Positions 25,240-33,768 of a stretch of DNA of 64,000 bases are shown here, piece after piece. Position 1 is the stretch's first letter. Every line of letters starts with the position of its first letter. Source of the stretch: Anaerolineae bacterium. Its GTDB lineage: Bacteria; Chloroflexota; Anaerolineae; Aggregatilineales; UBA3940. Where the stretch lies: NCBI GenBank assembly GCA_016926985.1, contig JAFGNO010000093.1, positions 9,790-73,789 of the forward strand. The letters run 5' to 3'. Position numbers and translations under genes: made by a program. Under the pieces are notes generated by a model, which was not told the DNA's origin, ran no database searches, and saw only the letters and a program-made list of their open reading frames with translations.

Positions 25240-26208
25240 TCAAATATTTAATAAAGGTTTTTCAAAAAACCATAACGGACTCGATGGGACTTCATAATCT
25301 GAAATGTCCTCATGAAGAAACCAGGTAAGCAGCTCTCTTAATGCCTCCATCGCGTTCTTAGTAGATGGATAGTCATTCTCCGCATTATGAGCCAGATCAT
25401 TTCTACTCTTTCTTGCCTTGTGAAGTCTATCTGCCAAATCCTCAGAGAAAATACCCGCCGTAAGTAATATTTCTGTCTGAATAGCAGCTGTGTAAGTTCT
25501 AGTATCCTTTAATCGATTTAACCGGTTCTTATTTTCAATTTCATCACGATACTTCCTCCATTCATGAGCAATAAGTTGTTCACATGCAATCCAAGAATTA
25601 AGGAGGGAAGTGTCAAGATGATATCTTGAGAACGATGAATAAGCAGTAACGATGAACGCAGGCAAGCTTAAAGAAACGGATTCGAGTTTGGTTGCAAGAT
25701 CTAAATTAGCGACTTTATAAATGATCTCAATACTGGAATTTAAGGAGGTCCACATAAGTTCGTCTTCTTCATTTTTGCGACTTGAATCAAATGGCGCTAG
25801 ATTATAGCTAGGCTTGAAAGACACTGAGGGGTAGAGGATAGAAACATGACCATTATGTATTTCGCCAACACAAAGGCGAGATGGAGTAGCAGCCTCAGAA
25901 ATCAATCCGTTTAGTGTCAACTCACAGATTAGACGATTCAGTAGTCTGCAGGAGTTATGTTCAAAATCGAGTTGCAAGTTCAGATAATCTAAATTTAGAT
26001 GTCCCAAATCATTCTCCCTTCGACCTAATAGATCATCGGGGATAGGAAGGAATAATCCTCCCATTGCTGTGATGTGGATTCGATAATCGGAGTTAACTGC
26101 AACTGTTCTAATAATTTTGTGAGCGCTTTTTGGGTTTTCAAGATTGACTTCAGTTAAAAATGTGAGTGGATCGAGATAAGTTCCGATGAAATATTTCGCT
26201 TGGTTCAC
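25240..26208 (-). CDS. HEPN-like protein
   Basis: 322 residues. The C-terminal third is helical and holds the stretch HKARKSRNDLAHN, where Arg 269 and His 274 give the R-x4-H pattern of HEPN RNases, preceded by the long helix SLLNSWIACEQLIAHEWRKY and followed by the closing helix of the fold. The N-terminal 190 residues are a mixed domain with no known match. HEPN proteins with intact R-x4-6-H are often toxins that cut RNA during phage attack, but related non-catalytic forms exist. No antitoxin such as a nucleotidyltransferase is adjacent. Confidence 0.6.
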   Translation of the reverse strand: MNQAKYFIGTYLDPLTFLTEVNLENPKSAHKIIRTVAVNSDYRIHITAMGGLFLPIPDDLLGRRENDLGHLNLDYLNLQLDFEHNSCRLLNRLICELTLNGLISEAATPSRLCVGEIHNGHVSILYPSVSFKPSYNLAPFDSSRKNEEDELMWTSLNSSIEIIYKVANLDLATKLESVSLSLPAFIVTAYSSFSRYHLDTSLLNSWIACEQLIAHEWRKYRDEIENKNRLNRLKDTRTYTAAIQTEILLTAGIFSEDLADRLHKARKSRNDLAHNAENDYPSTKNAMEALRELLTWFLHEDISDYEVPSSPLWFFEKPLLNI

Positions 26209-26401
26209 GCTGTCACTCCGATTTACAAACTCATAAATATAACCTAACAGTTATAGTTACTGGCATGCCTGGTACTTGCTGAAAAGATACAAGATAACGA
26301 TCTCATAATTGATATTGAAACCTGAAACCCCAATAGTCAAAGCATCGTCGAGACAATTCCTTGGTATGTTGTTATGCGAAAGTTGATTGTTCACCCAGCC
26401 A

Positions 26402-26560
26402 TTATTTTGGCTTGCTTGGCCTAGGTTTCGGTTTTTCGGGCGGTGGGGCTGGGACCCGTTGACCTTTTATTGCGTCATTGCCACTACCGATTTTTTTATC
26501 AGGAGTACCGGTTTTCTTTTCCTCCAGAAATATTGCATTTGGTTTCCTTCTGAGTAACAT
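26402..26560 (-). CDS. 52-residue basic Pro/Lys-rich protein
   Basis: Begins MLLRRKPNAIFLEEKK with AGGAG six bases before the ATG at 26560 and ends in a run of Pro-Lys (PAPPPEKPKPRPSKPK). It lies eight bases downstream of the membrane protein gene and is surely co-transcribed. The tail is unstructured. Role unknown; the pair could form a membrane-bound effector and partner. Confidence 0.55.
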   Translation of the reverse strand: MLLRRKPNAIFLEEKKTGTPDKKIGSGNDAIKGQRVPAPPPEKPKPRPSKPK

Positions 26561-26568
26561 TTTTACTC

Positions 26569-26970
26569 CTAAAGGTTTGAGTGTGTAAAAATTGCAGCGA
26601 AAATTACGCCCACTACAAATAAAATACCGCCTAATGCATTCAAAATGCCTGTGAGAATATCCTGCCATCCACCAGGATGATTATCATAAATTTTTTCTAT
26701 ATCAACTTGCTTAATCGCCTTCCTCAATGCCCAATTGCTGGAGTAGAAGGATAATAAAACAATAGAAATGCTTATAGCCCATAAAATCCAAGCCACTAAG
26801 ATGTAATTGGGATTGACTACTGAATTGCTGCCAATAATGTCTTTTATAAATGCAAAGGTAATTCCTAACGCGCCACCCGATAACGCGATAAGGTTTTTAT
26901 CGTAATCATCCTGAGCTTTTTGCTCTGCAGTCATCAAGTTTGTCCTATATTTTTCGAGTAAATCAGACAT
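26569..26970 (-). CDS. Two-helix membrane protein
   Basis: 133 residues from the ATG at 26970 behind AAGAGGAAAA. A cytosolic helix (LLEKYRTNLMTAEQKAQDDY) is followed by transmembrane helices at about 30-47 (LSGGALGITFAFIKDII), 56-78 (ILVAWILWAISISIVLLSFY) and near the C-terminus (LNALGGILFVVGVIFAAIF). Membrane proteins of this size with a leading coiled helix act as killing effectors in several defence systems; here that is only suggested by the neighbours. Confidence 0.7.
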   Translation of the reverse strand: MSDLLEKYRTNLMTAEQKAQDDYDKNLIALSGGALGITFAFIKDIIGSNSVVNPNYILVAWILWAISISIVLLSFYSSNWALRKAIKQVDIEKIYDNHPGGWQDILTGILNALGGILFVVGVIFAAIFTHSNL

Positions 26971-27042
26971 TTTTTTCCTCTTGCTCGATTGGATTATCAA
27001 AAAAATCCTCCCCTTTTTAGGGAGTCTATAGCACACGAACAC

Positions 27043-27342
27043 TTCGTCAAGATTTTAATAACCTTCGCCAAGGCAACAGAAACTGCGAGTAGAACGAGGT
27101 CCCTCAAGCTTACCTTCACTAATATGGAATCAAATTTGTCTTCCTGAATTATTCCGGAATTCAACTCATAAAGTAGCCGTTAAGCGATCAGCCCCTTCGA
27201 ACTAAAGCGCTGTTATTCGTCCCAAATCCTGCTTTCTAAATAAAGAGATAGTCTCCCACCAGACAAATCGTTGCATTTCCTCGACCGATTCCAGAGTGAA
27301 GTTAGCCGGAGATGAGACGACCCAAACAAAGATCTGTGGTGA
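27043..27342. other. Intergenic, no gene seen
   Basis: 300 bases without a supported frame, between the ATPase/TOPRIM-like pair and the membrane protein. Confidence 0.45.
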
Positions 27343-27993
27343 TTAAACAAATGCTTTAAGAAAGCTTTCAAAGCTCTGAATATGTCCGGTCTGGTCCAAA
27401 CGAATTTGAAGCTGTTCTAAATATTTGGAATGTAATAAAGCTTTGGGTTGGCTTTTTGAATAAGTCAAATTCCTATATTTGTCATTCAATGCAGCAATTA
27501 GATATTTCTTCGCAAACTGAGCTCTTGACAGATCTTCTATTGCCGGTAATTGTTCAGGGTCTTGACTTCCTACATTGAAAAATCTTTGATAGGTTCTTAA
27601 TCGAGAAGATTGGGAGTTTCGACGAATTATCTTTCTATTGCCAAGAGCCCAAGTCTCAAAGCAAAAATGCTGAACCACAATCTTAACTGGTACTCGACAA
27701 GGAAATTGGACTAAGTGGGACTGGATTTCCTCGTATTTTTCATCTCTCGACATTTCTTCAGAGTCTATTGATATCACAAGCCGGTCAAAATTTGTGTGAG
27801 AATTTACATCAGAAATAGCATTCTCAATAACAGTAAAATAACGTGGGTATCCACCACCCGTTATGAGGTAGCAATCATCATTCTTAATCTCATCGATATA
27901 GTTCTTCAGAGTTAGGCGCGGATTAATTAAAGGGATCCAATGTTTATAAACCTTCTGCTCAGTTACCCCCTCAACCACAACATAGATATTCAT
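27343..27993 (-). CDS. TOPRIM-like effector candidate
   Basis: 216 residues. It starts MNIYVVVEGVTEQKV, where Glu 8 and Glu 12 fit the first acidic motif of TOPRIM-like folds, and ISIDSEE (Asp 77, Glu 79) fits the second. This resembles DUF4276, RloB or the small subunit of OLD/PARIS-like systems; I cannot decide among them from sequence alone. Its ATG overlaps the stop of the AAA ATPase gene by four bases, so the two proteins are made together. Expected job: nuclease or RNase held in check by the ATPase (inference). Confidence 0.65.
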   Translation of the reverse strand: MNIYVVVEGVTEQKVYKHWIPLINPRLTLKNYIDEIKNDDCYLITGGGYPRYFTVIENAISDVNSHTNFDRLVISIDSEEMSRDEKYEEIQSHLVQFPCRVPVKIVVQHFCFETWALGNRKIIRRNSQSSRLRTYQRFFNVGSQDPEQLPAIEDLSRAQFAKKYLIAALNDKYRNLTYSKSQPKALLHSKYLEQLQIRLDQTGHIQSFESFLKAFV

Positions 27994-29120
27994 TCAACAC
28001 CGTCAGTATAGAAAGGATCATTAATAAGCTGAATAAACGCTTCTTGCTTAGATTTTCCAAACCTACCCTCAAGCTCTTCACCATACAATATTTGAATATC
28101 GGTACCTTTCCTATGGAATAAGTACCAGTTCCGAGAAGGAATGTCATTAATAATGTAAGGATGATGACTCGTGACAAAGAATTGAATTTGTTTCTCAAGA
28201 CGAAGAATGAAATCAGGAAAAAAATCAATAGCACTAATTCCAAGTGAATTCTCATACTCATCGATGATATAGATGGAATCATCCGGAGCAGAATAAATAT
28301 CAGTAAGAATTAGGAGGATTTTTTGCATACCAGAGGACATATCAGGGAGTGGAATCCAGTCCTGTTGATTTCGTTCACGAATACAAAAAACCGGTACATT
28401 TAAAGGGAAAGCTACATTAGGCGAAACTTGAGCTAAATCTCGAAAGCTGAAATCACTAACAAATGAGAATGCGATTTTAAATTGCTCTTCAATTTCGGTG
28501 AAGAGATCTGGGAAATACTTATCCATCAAATACAATGTAGTATTCAATCCAAACCCGGTCTTGTATAAAGCGCGTAGAGTTGGTTCGTTGTCAAACTTTT
28601 GATGAAGCTCTAAACTGACAGCCTCTAAATGAGATAATCTCGCCAAATCATCATGGAAGAATCGACGTCTCCTAATATTTTCGAATCCATTGAATATTGG
28701 CTGAACAACTTCCTCCTCCCTTAATAACGAAATTGCAGTCTTTCTAGCGGGAAGTTTTGGAAGATCAGTTGAACTGAACCTAAATTTTCCTGGCCTTCGA
28801 TCTACTAAAACTTGACTTTCCTCATTCCCCAATATCTCAAGTTTCTCAAAAATTATCCTAGAATCCTCATCGGGGTTTACATCATCTGTTTCAATAACCC
28901 ACTTGTAGGTTATGCCTGATTGCAGAAAAGTAATATCCCACTTTCCTTGCACAAACTTGTCTGCAGCGACAAAGGAACCAAGATTAAATAAAGTATTCAA
29001 TAACCGAGTCTTCCCTGTTGCAGAATCTCCAACTAACAAATTCATCTTTTGGAATTCAACGGGAGTAAAAGACCAATGTGTATGACCCTTACCATGACAT
29101 TCATATCGTAGAATTTTCAT
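27990..29120 (-). CDS. OLD/PARIS-like AAA ATPase
   Basis: 376 residues of the ABC-like ATPase group found in defence systems. Walker A GDSATGKT at 31-38; a signature-like DMSSGMQKILL at 260-270; Walker B IYIIDEYENS at 283-292; then the switch histidine in FVTSHHPYIIND. There is no long coiled coil, so it is not an SMC or RecF. Together with the overlapping TOPRIM-like gene it has the architecture of two-gene sensors such as AriA/AriB or a split OLD. In such systems the ATPase senses a phage trigger and frees the effector; here this is inference. Confidence 0.8.
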   Translation of the reverse strand: MKILRYECHGKGHTHWSFTPVEFQKMNLLVGDSATGKTRLLNTLFNLGSFVAADKFVQGKWDITFLQSGITYKWVIETDDVNPDEDSRIIFEKLEILGNEESQVLVDRRPGKFRFSSTDLPKLPARKTAISLLREEEVVQPIFNGFENIRRRRFFHDDLARLSHLEAVSLELHQKFDNEPTLRALYKTGFGLNTTLYLMDKYFPDLFTEIEEQFKIAFSFVSDFSFRDLAQVSPNVAFPLNVPVFCIRERNQQDWIPLPDMSSGMQKILLILTDIYSAPDDSIYIIDEYENSLGISAIDFFPDFILRLEKQIQFFVTSHHPYIINDIPSRNWYLFHRKGTDIQILYGEELEGRFGKSKQEAFIQLINDPFYTDGVE

Positions 29121-29267
29121 TGCATCCTACCTTTCTAATCCCTAGGAAAAATCTGTCCAAAATAATAAGTAATTAATAAAGTCAACTTTTTTATGAGGGT
29201 CCGTAAAAATTATCTACTCTACCGAATATTGTTCTATTTCGACTAACAAGATTGATTATTGGTTTCT

Positions 29268-29867
29268 TCAAGCAAAGATATCTGTCAACACTGACCTATT
29301 AGAATCAGTATCACCGAATACCTGTAAACCTCTATTAAGTAGTTGAGTAGTTGCATCAGAGTTCGAATACTGTTTCCTCAAAACGTTAAACATTCGCTTA
29401 AACCGTTGATTCAATTTTGGCGTGACGATTGAAAGCATAGAAACAAGGCGGAGATCCTTCGTATATCCGTATTTAAGGTCAACAATGTTTTCTATAAAGT
29501 AGCAAAGTTCCCATTCTTCAAGTACATCAGGAGAAGGGATATGGGAAATATCGTAACTATCGATGCCTCTGTCCAAAAGCCAAAGGTTTCTATACTTTTC
29601 GAACGCTTCATCTGAAGGTATCAATGGACCCAACTCTATTAATGTAATAGCCAAGTGAATAAGCATGTCCATTATACGATGATTAAGCCTCAAGGTTTTC
29701 CCCTCTAAATTAAGTAAAGCTGCTTTTGTTGCCAATTCGATAACGTGAGCATGAAGGAAGGGTAAAGATCCGTTATTAAAATCCCTTTTCTTCAACAAGA
29801 TGATGTCTAGCATAAAATCATCAGCTAGGCGGCCAAAATTACCAGCAACCACATCCATACTTTCCAT
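29268..29867 (-). CDS. Helical protein, HEPN-like pattern, unknown
   Basis: 199 residues, all helical. LHAHVIELATKAALLNLEGK followed by NHRIMDMLIHL resembles the first helices of HEPN-type nucleic-acid proteins, but I see no clear R-x4-6-H motif, so it may be a non-catalytic member. It lies 147 bases upstream of the ATPase gene on the same strand and may belong to the same unit as a third component. Start ATG has no strong ribosome site. Confidence 0.55.
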   Translation of the reverse strand: MESMDVVAGNFGRLADDFMLDIILLKKRDFNNGSLPFLHAHVIELATKAALLNLEGKTLRLNHRIMDMLIHLAITLIELGPLIPSDEAFEKYRNLWLLDRGIDSYDISHIPSPDVLEEWELCYFIENIVDLKYGYTKDLRLVSMLSIVTPKLNQRFKRMFNVLRKQYSNSDATTQLLNRGLQVFGDTDSNRSVLTDIFA

Positions 29868-30181
29868 TGCACATCCCTAATAATGCCGAGAAAAATCAAA
29901 TTCAATTTCGATACTCTGCTGATTTTATTCAGTTTGACGCATCTGGTAGTAATTTCAGAAATTATGCAGCGATTAATTCCACCTCATATTTCTCTCTGAA
30001 AGTGATTATCTTTCAGAACACATCAAATTTAGCACATCTTCCTCCATTTGCCACTTCTTCTTGAGAGCCATATCTTCTTATCAGCGATCAGAAATGGTGT
30101 TTTCATAAACTACTCTTCACATTGCAAATACCGTTCATATCCCATATATCCATACTGTTGTATTATTTATAATCCATACGG
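29868..30181. other. Right edge of the cargo island
   Basis: AT-rich, no supported frame. The change back to GC-rich phage sequence occurs between about 30210 and 30300, just after the late promoter. Confidence 0.45.
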
Positions 30182-30210
30182 TTGACCACTATTACATTCT
30201 GTGATACAAT
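30182..30210 (+). promoter_or_regulatory. Promoter for the structural operon
   Basis: TTGACC (30182-30187), exactly 17 bases, TACAAT (30205-30210). Initiation would be about 100 bases before the portal ATG. It gives the portal-to-lysis genes their own start after the island cut them from terL. Confidence 0.75.
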
Positions 30211-30319
30211 CCCAATTAAGTAGAACCACTTCTGCACAAACAGAAGCAGTTCCAAACTGCCTTTCCCCCATTTAGGCTCTACCCCCTTTTGAGTTGCAAA
30301 TTCATAGTAAGGATGACCG

Positions 30320-31843
30320 ATGCTGACCTATCCCGATTATTCGGATCTCAGCATGTCGCCGTTCAGCGATGGCCTGCAGCTCCTGTGGGACCAGGCGTTC
30401 ACCGAGCGGCAGAAATACCACCATTACTTCTCCGGGGAAGTGTTCCATGAACGCGTCCAGGTGGAGGACGAGGACACCCAGGGTGATCCCCCCCTGCTCT
30501 ACCCCGTGGGGATGAACCTGGTTCGGACCCTGTGTGTCTCCCAATCGGAAGCCCTGTTTGGTGAATGGGAAGATATGGTCATGCGCTTCCGGGCCCGCCA
30601 GGACGTTGCCGAAGACACCTCCACCGAAAAAGCAATCGAATGGGCGCATCAAATCCTGACCGATAACCACTTCGAGACCCTCGGCTATGAATTGGCCCTC
30701 GATCGTGAAGTGTACAAGGGCTGTGCGGTCAAGATCAGCTTTGATCTCACCCTGCCATCAAAAATCCGGCTGTCCCGCCTGCCACTGGATTACTTCTACC
30801 CGATCTGGGACCCCGACAATCCGGACCGGCTGCTGGAAGCGTATCTGGCCGTCCCGATGTCCCTGGAGCAGGCACGAGCCCGCTACGGGGTCAAGATGGA
30901 AAACGCCCACGATATCGTTTTCCGCGTGGAGCACTGGACCGAAACAACCTACGAAAGCCGCCTCAATGATATCCGGATTGACGAATATTCCGGTCACAAC
31001 CCCTGGGGTGTTGTCCCAATCGAATACATCCCCCGCATGCGAACGGATGACTGGTACGGCGACAGCCTGGCAAAGGAAATCATCACGGTGCAGGATGAGC
31101 TCAACATGCGCCTGGCCGACATGGGAGAAGCCGTCAACTACAATTCGCACCCGATCCGCTGGGGCCGGGACCTTCCCAAGCAGTTCAACGCCCGCAACTT
31201 CCCGGTCGGTGCCTTTGCCTTCTGGAACCTGGGGCGTTCCCTGCAGGACAAAACCCCTGAAGTCGGTGTGCTTGAAGTCAAGAACCCGGTCCCGAAGGAA
31301 GGGCTGGATTACATCAACTTCCTGTATGACTGGACCCGGACCTCTTCCTTCTCCCCTCCAATCGCCTTTGGGGAGGATGACGGCGGCGGTCAACGCTCCG
31401 GGCGGACGTTGCAGATCCGCATGTGGCCCCTGATCCGGGCCACCCGCCGCAGCCGGGCCTATTTCGGCGCCGGCATGATCCGCATTCTCCATAAAGCGGC
31501 TGCCATCATGCGGCAAAAGAACCTGGGTAATTCCTATGCGACACAGCGGGTACTGGAAGGCCGACTGGTGGCACAGTTTGCGGAAATCATGCCGCAGGAC
31601 GAAGCCGCAATTGTCGACAAGGTTGTACGCCTGCTGACCCTGCCGGTGCCACCCATGTCGCTGGAAACTGCGACCAAAGAGCTTGGCTATGGCGCCCGTG
31701 AAGTGGATCGCATTCGAGCCTATCTCTCAGATGAGCTGTTTCAGGACTATCTCAACAAGAAGCCGGAAGTGTCCACCCCTGGCGAGGAAACACTGGAACC
31801 ACAGGATACGAAGGATCGCAAGGCCGACCGGAACCCAGAATGA
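30320..31843 (+). CDS. Portal protein, SPP1 gp6-like
   Basis: Forms the dodecameric ring through which DNA enters and leaves the capsid. 507 residues, the usual size. Family features: early YPVGMNLVRTLCVSQSEALF, the stem region, EYIPRMRTDDWYGDSLAKEI then TVQDELNMRLADMGEAVN, and FGEDDGGGQRSGRTLQIRM. AAGGATG lies before the ATG. First gene of the structural block. Confidence 0.88.
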   Translation: MLTYPDYSDLSMSPFSDGLQLLWDQAFTERQKYHHYFSGEVFHERVQVEDEDTQGDPPLLYPVGMNLVRTLCVSQSEALFGEWEDMVMRFRARQDVAEDTSTEKAIEWAHQILTDNHFETLGYELALDREVYKGCAVKISFDLTLPSKIRLSRLPLDYFYPIWDPDNPDRLLEAYLAVPMSLEQARARYGVKMENAHDIVFRVEHWTETTYESRLNDIRIDEYSGHNPWGVVPIEYIPRMRTDDWYGDSLAKEIITVQDELNMRLADMGEAVNYNSHPIRWGRDLPKQFNARNFPVGAFAFWNLGRSLQDKTPEVGVLEVKNPVPKEGLDYINFLYDWTRTSSFSPPIAFGEDDGGGQRSGRTLQIRMWPLIRATRRSRAYFGAGMIRILHKAAAIMRQKNLGNSYATQRVLEGRLVAQFAEIMPQDEAAIVDKVVRLLTLPVPPMSLETATKELGYGAREVDRIRAYLSDELFQDYLNKKPEVSTPGEETLEPQDTKDRKADRNPE

Positions 31844-31953
31844 TCCATCCGTAGCACAACAAGCAGTCATTCCAGGCCCGTCCTCCTTGGGAATGGGTGC
31901 AGCTGACAAAGGGTTCAAAGCGGGCGGACGTATGTAGTTCAGGAGAAGAGAAC

Positions 31954-33075
31954 ATGGCATTAGACGCGCCAACCATTTCCAGCATCGCGGGCACCTATCA
32001 ATCAACCGCTCCCAACGGTCCGTACGGCATCCGCTACCTTCTGGAGCAGATCGCAGCCAATCTGGAAGCAGCAGAACTTCCGGACGGCATCGCTCAAAAT
32101 CCAGGCCAGGTCGCCAGTGCCCGTATCCGGATTGCCAGTGCGGTGCAGGACGCCGAAACCGTCACCATCGGTACAGATGTGTACGAGTTCGATACGCACG
32201 ACCCGGCGCGCCTGGCAGCAGCCACCGCCATCCGGGTCAACGTGTCCGGCGGAAGTACGGTCCAGGCACAGGGCACCCTGACCCTGGATACCCAGCCCAC
32301 TGCCGGGGATACCATGACCCTTGGCACCAAGGTCTACACCTTTGTCCCGGATGGCACAGCCAATGGTGATGGGGAAATCGACCGGGGAGCAGACCTGGCA
32401 GCAGCGAAAGTAAATATTGTGGCAGCCATCAATGGCACGGATGAAATTAATACGCCACACCCGCTGGTATCAGCAGCCGATTTCTCCAGTGATGACTGTG
32501 TGATCACCGCACTGGCCGGCGGCACCGCTGGCAACAGCATCCCCAGTACGGAGACCTTCACAGCAGGGACCAATGTTTTCGACGCCGAAACCCTGGGCAC
32601 CACAACTGCCGGCGTTGACCCGACCGCAGGGGAAGCATCCGATGCCCTGATCGCCGCCATCAACACAAGCGGCACCGAAGACATCACCGCGATCGACATC
32701 AGCGCCAATGAGGTGCTGCTGGTCGGAAGCGAAGTGGGAGCCAATACGACGGCACTGTCAGAAACCTTGGCCGGGGCAAACAACACCATCGACGCTGCCA
32801 TGGCAAACGGAGAAGCCGCAGCCGATGTCATCATCTTCCAGACCAGCCGCGTGCCTGCCGCTTCGGATGTGGCCCTGGGCAACCTGTTCTTCGCCCTGGA
32901 CTTCGTTCCCGACAGTGCCCTGGCACAGGTCCGGGTAACGGCAACCGGCGCTCTGAAAGCATGGGACGGAAAACTGACCATCACAGGGGGAGATCATCCG
33001 TACGTTCAGCTGGATAACAGCGGCTCGACTGACTGGGCTACCACCGATACCGTTTCATTGATCGCCTTTGCATAA
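31954..33075 (+). CDS. Phage structural protein with repeat domains
   Basis: 373 residues from the ATG at 31954 (AGGAGAAG upstream; the frame opens at 31897). It holds repeated beta-rich units marked by VTIGTDVYEFDT and MTLGTKVYTFVPDG, then AANTI-type strands, a pattern seen in phage decoration or tail-surface proteins. The place between portal and scaffold suggests a capsid decoration or head fibre. Ala/Thr/Gly-rich and acidic, with no cysteine apart from one. Palindrome 9 lies inside and codes FDAET. Confidence 0.65.
   Translation: MALDAPTISSIAGTYQSTAPNGPYGIRYLLEQIAANLEAAELPDGIAQNPGQVASARIRIASAVQDAETVTIGTDVYEFDTHDPARLAAATAIRVNVSGGSTVQAQGTLTLDTQPTAGDTMTLGTKVYTFVPDGTANGDGEIDRGADLAAAKVNIVAAINGTDEINTPHPLVSAADFSSDDCVITALAGGTAGNSIPSTETFTAGTNVFDAETLGTTTAGVDPTAGEASDALIAAINTSGTEDITAIDISANEVLLVGSEVGANTTALSETLAGANNTIDAAMANGEAAADVIIFQTSRVPAASDVALGNLFFALDFVPDSALAQVRVTATGALKAWDGKLTITGGDHPYVQLDNSGSTDWATTDTVSLIAFA
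32576..32591. promoter_or_regulatory. Dispersed palindrome, site 9 (intragenic)
   Basis: TTTTCGACGCCGAAAC, two mismatches. Inside the structural protein gene; first copy right of the cargo island. Confidence 0.82.
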
Positions 33076-33100
33076 GCACAGGCGATGGAGGCTTTAGCAC

Positions 33101-33745
33101 ATGACCGAAGACGTCCATGACCCTGTTCAGCAGGAAACCCCTGAACAGCAGCCAGCGACAACGACACAGGCACCCGTGTCACCCGACCTGGACTGGGAAG
33201 CCCGCTACAAGGGCTCCGTGAAAAAGATCCAGGACCTTACGATCGAGAACCGTGATCTCAAGGCACAGCTTGAGCAGCAGACCTCAGACATCGAGCGGCT
33301 GAATGCCCACCTGTCAACCAGCGGCGTAGAAAAGGACGCTGCTGTTGGAGAACGGGACAAGATCATCGAGCAGCGTGTCCTTGAGCTGCAGGCCAAAGAC
33401 AGAGAACTGGAGGAGCTGCGGAGCTTTAAAGCAAAAGTTACCACCGCCCGTGAGCTGGATGCGCCGGAACTGATCGACATCATCGACAATATTCCGAGCG
33501 TTTCAGACCCGGAAGCCCTGAAGACTGTCATGGCCGATTTCAAATCGTTCGCAGATCGTAAAGTCAAACAAAGAGAAGAGCAGTTGATGGCCGGCTTCAC
33601 ACCGCCGGTCGGACCGGTCAACAATACACCGACGAAACCATCCACCAGGGATGGCTGGCAGCGGCTGGTGAACAACCTGCCGCTGGGGTCGGCAGAGCGC
33701 CAGAAGGCCCTCGATGACTGGTTTGAAAGCGGCATGCTGGAATAA
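33101..33745 (+). CDS. Capsid scaffold protein
   Basis: 214 residues directly before the major capsid gene. A Gln/Pro/Thr-rich start is followed by a long coiled coil at about residues 35-115 (KKIQDLTIENRDLKAQLEQQ and onward) and a compact C-terminus ending in DDWFESGMLE. This is the classic scaffold layout: it guides capsid assembly and is then removed. No protease domain. Confidence 0.85.
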   Translation: MTEDVHDPVQQETPEQQPATTTQAPVSPDLDWEARYKGSVKKIQDLTIENRDLKAQLEQQTSDIERLNAHLSTSGVEKDAAVGERDKIIEQRVLELQAKDRELEELRSFKAKVTTARELDAPELIDIIDNIPSVSDPEALKTVMADFKSFADRKVKQREEQLMAGFTPPVGPVNNTPTKPSTRDGWQRLVNNLPLGSAERQKALDDWFESGMLE

Positions 33746-33768
33746 CTGCTCACGAAGGAGCATGAACC

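Noticed and set aside
30758..31516. 252-codon frame antisense to the portal gene
   Set aside because: Shadow of a well-supported portal protein.
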